From: Cellvibrionales bacterium UBA1963
GTDB taxonomy: Bacteria; Pseudomonadota; Gammaproteobacteria; Pseudomonadales; UBA7434
NCBI GenBank assembly: GCA_002336035.1
Contig: DDED01000187.1
Span: forward strand, 1 to 9,211
Length of the DNA stretch: 9,211 bases
Direction of reading: 5' to 3'
Shown here: positions 6,247 through 9,211 of the stretch, one piece after another
Layout of the letters: every line of letters starts with the position of its first letter
Position numbering within the stretch: position 1 is the first letter of the stretch
Position numbers and translations under genes: made by a program
The notes under the pieces: generated by a model
Seen by the model: the letters and a program-made list of their open reading frames with translations, nothing else
Database searches by the model: none
Told to the model about the DNA's origin: nothing

Positions 6247-8592
6247 GTGTTTACCCCTCCTCGACTGACACTTAGACTAAGGCTTTCAATATCAATCATT
6301 GCAATTGTTGCGTTATTCACGCTGACCAATATCACTTACCAAGTGAGCAGTGAAAACCGCAACCTACGACTCGATAACCTGCAAAATGCTGTTGCCAGTC
6401 AACTGGGGATAGTGTCGATTAGGCAACTTCTTGAAAATCAACAAAAACAGATATTAGTTTTAGATGCACTAAAAAATAGCGAAGGTGAAAATCTAACTCG
6501 GCAAGAAAATGATAAAGGCTTAGAAGGCCTTATTAGCCTTCAAGCAGAAATAATGCGATTAGAGCCTTTTGTTTTTTCTGAAACGGCTGAAAGCTATAAT
6601 TCATTGATTGAAAACTATAAATCATTAAATCAAGATTGGCGTCAATTTTATGTAGGTTATAACGAGAGAAGAACGCCCACTATTAAAAAGGTAGAAAAAA
6701 AATTCAACACTACGATGAAACTATTGAGCGAGTTTGAATCGATTGAGATTGTCGCTACCGAACAGCAAACTCTTAATTTACAAAGAACCGTTCGATTTAC
6801 TGACCGAATTACACTTGCAATTTACCTTTTTACTATCGCTTTAACAGTGAGTCTCGGTTACCTTTTAATACGATACACTAACCGTTCATTGAATGAATTG
6901 AACAAAGGCACCGTTCGAATTGGTGGTGGCGATTTAAAATACCATATCCCTGTTAATAATGATGATGAGATCGGGGACTTAACCATTGCATTTAATCAAA
7001 TGTCAGACAAGCTAAGTAATGCCATGGCACAGGTTCAACAATCGAAAGAAAAAGCCGACCAAGCAAACCGTTCAAAAACAAACTTTTTAGCCAACATGAG
7101 CCATGAACTTCGAACTCCGCTTAACGCCATTATAGGCTATAGCGAAATGATCATCGAAGATTATCGTGAAGAGAATTCTCTCGACGAGGCACAAGCAGTC
7201 GAGGATTTACAACGGATACTCAGCTCTGGCCGACATTTACTGCAGTTAATTAACGACGTCTTAGATCTTGCAAAAATTGAATCTGGAAATATGACGGTAT
7301 TTAATGAAACATTTGACAGCGTTGATATTATAGAAGAACTGTTAACCACCATGGCGCCTATTGCAAAAAAATCGGGTAATGTAATCGTACTTGAGAAGTC
7401 CAACCATATACCAAAACTATACAATGATGCCGTTAAATTTAGACAGCTACTATTAAATCTTTTAAGTAACGCCTGTAAGTTTACTGAAAAGGGTAAAATC
7501 ACAATTTTAGCTAGCTATAACGAAAAAAATAATCACGCAGTATTTCATGTTAGTGATACTGGCATAGGAATGACGCCATCCCAAATTGAACTTGTTTTTA
7601 AAGCCTTTGTACAAGCCGACTCGAGCACCTCAAAAAAGTACGGCGGCACCGGTTTAGGACTGGCAATATGCAAGCAATTTGTTGAGCTCATGCAGGGATC
7701 AATGGATGTCACCAGCGCCGAAGGAAAAGGAACAACTTTTACAGTGTTGCTCCCAACTAAGGCTGTCAGCCAAGTTAAAAAAGATGCAATACCGTCGGAA
7801 AACCAGCAAGAATTAAGCCTCGATATTACTCACAGTACATCAGTCAACAATGATGACGAGAATAATGCAAACAGCCTAGGGCGAGTGCTTGTCATTGATG
7901 ATGATCAAGCGGCACGTCAATTACTCTTACGTCATTTAGAAAAAGAAGGTTACCGTGCCATTGAGGCTGACAATGCCAAAGACGGCATTAAAATTGCCAA
8001 TGAACAACAGCCAGATTTAATCTTACTTGATTTAATGATGCCAAACATTGATGGCTGGACTGCCCTCTCCGTCTTAAAAGAGTCAGATAACACTCGGCAT
8101 ATCCCTGTAATATTACAATCCATGCTGGATGAAAAAACTCTGGGCCTTGACTTAGGCGCAGCTGAATTCCTTCCTAAACCCGTTGACCGTCAGAGAATGG
8201 CCACAACGCTTCGCCATTTAAACCCTCAAGAACGCCGAGGCGTTGCGCTGTTAATCTCACCAGAAAGTGACGCGCGTGATTTATTACTTGAGGAGTTAGC
8301 CGATGAAGCCTGGCAGTGCATGACGGCTATAACATGCACTCAAGCCGAAGAAAGAATGCAACAAAAGAGTGTTGATATTATTTTTATCGGCCTAGGCATA
8401 GAAACCGAGACAGTGATAGACATTCTAGCGATGTTGTCGGCACAACAAAAAAGTGGCGTACCAATAACGCCTATTTATATTGTCAGTGAAACACCATTAT
8501 CGAAGGAGCAGTCAAGACGACTGGATTTGCCCGCCGACCAAATAATATTTTCAATCAGTCTGAAAAAAAATAACCGACAAACTCTTTACTGA
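6247..8592 (+). CDS. Membrane hybrid histidine kinase with receiver and degenerate second receiver
   Basis: 781 residues from a GTG start. An N-terminal basic stretch is followed by TM1 (about 13-31), a mostly helical periplasmic sensor of about 150 residues, TM2 (about 188-208), HAMP (about 209-262) and a short coiled coil. HisKA carries His286 (SHELRTPLNAI). HATPase_c has an N-box with Asn408, G1 DTGIG (437-441) and G2 GGTGLGLAI (466-474). A Ser/Asn-rich linker leads to a receiver (about 546-660) with Asp551/552, phospho-acceptor Asp595, Ser625 and Lys644. Residues 663-781 resemble a second receiver (ALLISPE, VDIIFIG), but Gly715 occupies the Asp position and the conserved Lys is absent. 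The last helix is also missing. It would be restored by a +1 shift at the A8 run 8563-8570, so the C-terminus may be frameshifted. This is the last gene of the operon and the probable phosphate donor for the two upstream receivers. The periplasmic ligand is unknown; that domain resembles four-helix-bundle sensors only in general character. Confidence 0.92.
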   Translation: MFTPPRLTLRLRLSISIIAIVALFTLTNITYQVSSENRNLRLDNLQNAVASQLGIVSIRQLLENQQKQILVLDALKNSEGENLTRQENDKGLEGLISLQAEIMRLEPFVFSETAESYNSLIENYKSLNQDWRQFYVGYNERRTPTIKKVEKKFNTTMKLLSEFESIEIVATEQQTLNLQRTVRFTDRITLAIYLFTIALTVSLGYLLIRYTNRSLNELNKGTVRIGGGDLKYHIPVNNDDEIGDLTIAFNQMSDKLSNAMAQVQQSKEKADQANRSKTNFLANMSHELRTPLNAIIGYSEMIIEDYREENSLDEAQAVEDLQRILSSGRHLLQLINDVLDLAKIESGNMTVFNETFDSVDIIEELLTTMAPIAKKSGNVIVLEKSNHIPKLYNDAVKFRQLLLNLLSNACKFTEKGKITILASYNEKNNHAVFHVSDTGIGMTPSQIELVFKAFVQADSSTSKKYGGTGLGLAICKQFVELMQGSMDVTSAEGKGTTFTVLLPTKAVSQVKKDAIPSENQQELSLDITHSTSVNNDDENNANSLGRVLVIDDDQAARQLLLRHLEKEGYRAIEADNAKDGIKIANEQQPDLILLDLMMPNIDGWTALSVLKESDNTRHIPVILQSMLDEKTLGLDLGAAEFLPKPVDRQRMATTLRHLNPQERRGVALLISPESDARDLLLEELADEAWQCMTAITCTQAEERMQQKSVDIIFIGLGIETETVIDILAMLSAQQKSGVPITPIYIVSETPLSKEQSRRLDLPADQIIFSISLKKNNRQTLY
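8563..8570 (+). other. A8 homopolymer at the kinase C-terminus, possible frameshift or slippage site
   Basis: Eight consecutive A residues occur 22 nt before the kinase stop. Reading with one A fewer continues from SLKK into ITDKLFTDFKQHC, an amphipathic helix of the kind expected as the last helix of the receiver fold, and stays open to a TAG at 8780. In the frame as given the protein stops after NNRQTLY. It could be a genuine mutation, programmed or transcriptional slippage, or a base-call error. Confidence 0.45.
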
Positions 8593-8752
8593 TTTTAAAC
8601 AACACTGTAAGTCACTTCGCAGTAGCATCCAACGTTTGATCAACGAATTGCTCTGCATATCCATGTGCCCTTATGCCACATTTCATGATGTGGTGTTATA
8701 TTGTAAATTTAGCGTGATTATTTATAAAAAATTCAGCAGGTTAACATCATAC
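8593..8752. other. convergent intergenic region
   Basis: 160 bp between the kinase stop and the thioesterase stop. It holds an 18-bp dyad (8676-8693) and the U-tract of a leftward terminator (8726-8731). No good rightward terminator for the kinase operon is visible. One frame is open throughout, as the shifted continuation of the kinase; only its first part, to about 8650, looks protein-like. Confidence 0.6.
8676..8693. repeat. 18-bp inverted repeat CCACAT-N6-ATGTGG
   Basis: A perfect 6-bp dyad with a TTCATG spacer, downstream of the kinase operon. No T-run follows on the plus strand, so it is a poor terminator. It might be the base of an mRNA-stabilising hairpin or a protein-binding site. 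Its arm and spacer lengths equal those of the dyad at 4001-4018 (6-N6-6), but the sequences differ. Confidence 0.35.
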
Positions 8753-8768
8753 TCAATCAACCTGATGA
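8726..8768 (-). terminator. probable rho-independent terminator of the thioesterase gene
   Basis: On the minus strand, TCA-T-CAGGTT and AACCTG-C-TGA pair (6 bp plus 3 bp across one mismatch; arms at 8733-8742 and 8759-8768). A short A and then T6 (8726-8731) follow. The 16-nt loop is large, and the upstream arm lies in the last codons of the gene. Confidence 0.5.
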
Positions 8769-9211
8769 TAGCGATTCCTTAGCTTTTTTAAAGCTTCCAT
8801 TGAAGCTGATATAAAGATGCCCTCGCAGCGAGCGGTTAGCGTGTCGCCTGCCCACATCTCACTGACTAAAAAGTTTTTACGGCCATCTATTTTTTCTACC
8901 CAACCTTCAAGGCGTAAATCAGTATCGATTGGTGTAGGAACTAAATAGCGAATATTTAACGTGCCAGTAAAACCTGGCTGCTTCGTCATTTTTTGCGCCA
9001 CACCTAAAAACTGATCAAACAGGGCCGCAACAAAGCCACCATGAACAGAATTAGGCGGCCCCTCGTACTGCCAATCCATGCGAACCTGACCGTACGCTTT
9101 ATCGCCGTCAAACCAAATGTTGAATGGCGGCGCCAGAGGATTACTTTTGCCGAATAAAGGATTTAACTCATAAGCAATTTGAAATCGCGAGCCATAGTCG
9201 CCGGTTTCTGA
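8753..9211 (-). CDS. PaaI-like hotdog-fold thioesterase, 5' end missing
   Basis: The frame is open to the right window edge, so 152 C-terminal residues are visible. The ATG at 9079 is internal, because the 44 upstream codons clearly belong to the family (ELNPLFGKSNPLAPPF, then FDGDKAYGQVRMDWQYEGPP). The hotdog helix signature VHGGFVAALFDQFLG follows, with the HGG and an acidic Asp expected at the acyl-CoA thioesterase active site in 4HBT/PaaI proteins. The later strands (GTLNIRYLVPTPIDTDLRLEGWVEKIDGRKNFL) are typical of the fold. Family members hydrolyse acyl-CoA or aryl-CoA thioesters in the cytoplasm; the substrate here cannot be told. The gene is convergent with the kinase operon, with no functional link visible. 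Confidence 0.88.
   Translation of the reverse strand, partial: SETGDYGSRFQIAYELNPLFGKSNPLAPPFNIWFDGDKAYGQVRMDWQYEGPPNSVHGGFVAALFDQFLGVAQKMTKQPGFTGTLNIRYLVPTPIDTDLRLEGWVEKIDGRKNFLVSEMWAGDTLTARCEGIFISASMEALKKLRNRYHQVD

Noticed and set aside
8676..8693. CCACAT/ATGTGG hairpin as terminator of the kinase operon
   Set aside because: A short stem of mixed composition with no following T-run on the plus strand.
8753..9079. Thioesterase as a complete 108-residue protein starting at ATG 9079
   Set aside because: The same frame continues to the window edge with conserved family sequence, so this ATG is internal.
1..9211. CRISPR arrays, insertion sequences, tRNA or rRNA genes, toxin-antitoxin pairs, phage genes
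   Set aside because: No repeat-spacer pattern, transposase, terminal inverted repeats or RNA-gene signatures were seen; this is ordinary chromosomal gene content apart from the signalling operon.

Overview
The window looks like chromosomal DNA of a moderately AT-rich gammaproteobacterium, probably free-living or aquatic. The evidence is the divergent guaB/xseA pair (the arrangement also found in E. coli), the close resemblance of GuaB and XseA to their gammaproteobacterial homologues, and a Crp/Fnr regulator with a CRP-type recognition helix. Genus cannot be fixed from the sequence. There is no IS element, prophage, CRISPR array, tRNA or rRNA.

Layout. (1) 1-1622, minus strand: the guaBA operon for GMP synthesis, with guaB (IMP dehydrogenase) complete and only the first 26 codons of guaA. 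(2) 1805-3244, plus strand: xseA (exonuclease VII large subunit), divergent from guaB. The two genes share a short spacer with a good guaB promoter. (3) 3243-3271: a symmetric terminator serving xseA and the convergent gene. (4) 3310-3960, minus strand: a Crp/Fnr-family regulator, most likely starting at a GTG. (5) 3961-4324: a 364-bp divergent regulatory region with candidate promoters in both directions and two small dyads. (6) 4325-8592, plus strand: a tightly packed three-gene signalling operon. It encodes a DHp-like/receiver/class III nucleotide cyclase protein, a DivK/CheY-like single-domain receiver, and a membrane hybrid histidine kinase. (7) 8593-8752: a convergent intergenic stretch. 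(8) 8753-9211, minus strand: the C-terminal part of a PaaI-like hotdog thioesterase, cut by the window edge.

How the genes may work together. The operon reads as a phosphorelay that ends in a cyclic nucleotide. A membrane kinase with its own receiver would act on two further receivers, one of them fused to a cyclase. The divergent Crp/Fnr protein is the obvious candidate receptor for the product. The cyclase has all metal and transition-state residues, but the two purine-specifying positions are Glu and Gly rather than the Lys and Asp/Thr of adenylyl cyclases, so GTP is a real possibility as substrate. The Crp/Fnr protein keeps the phosphate/ribose-binding residues but has Leu where CRP has the adenine-contacting Thr127. 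A cGMP (or cAMP) kinase-cyclase-receptor module is therefore the main hypothesis; it is inference, not demonstrated.

Other points of note are a histidine-bearing DHp-like domain in the cyclase with no kinase ATPase domain, and an A8 tract at the end of the kinase gene. Shifting frame at that tract restores the helix missing from its degenerate second receiver, which suggests a frameshift, slippage or a base-call error.
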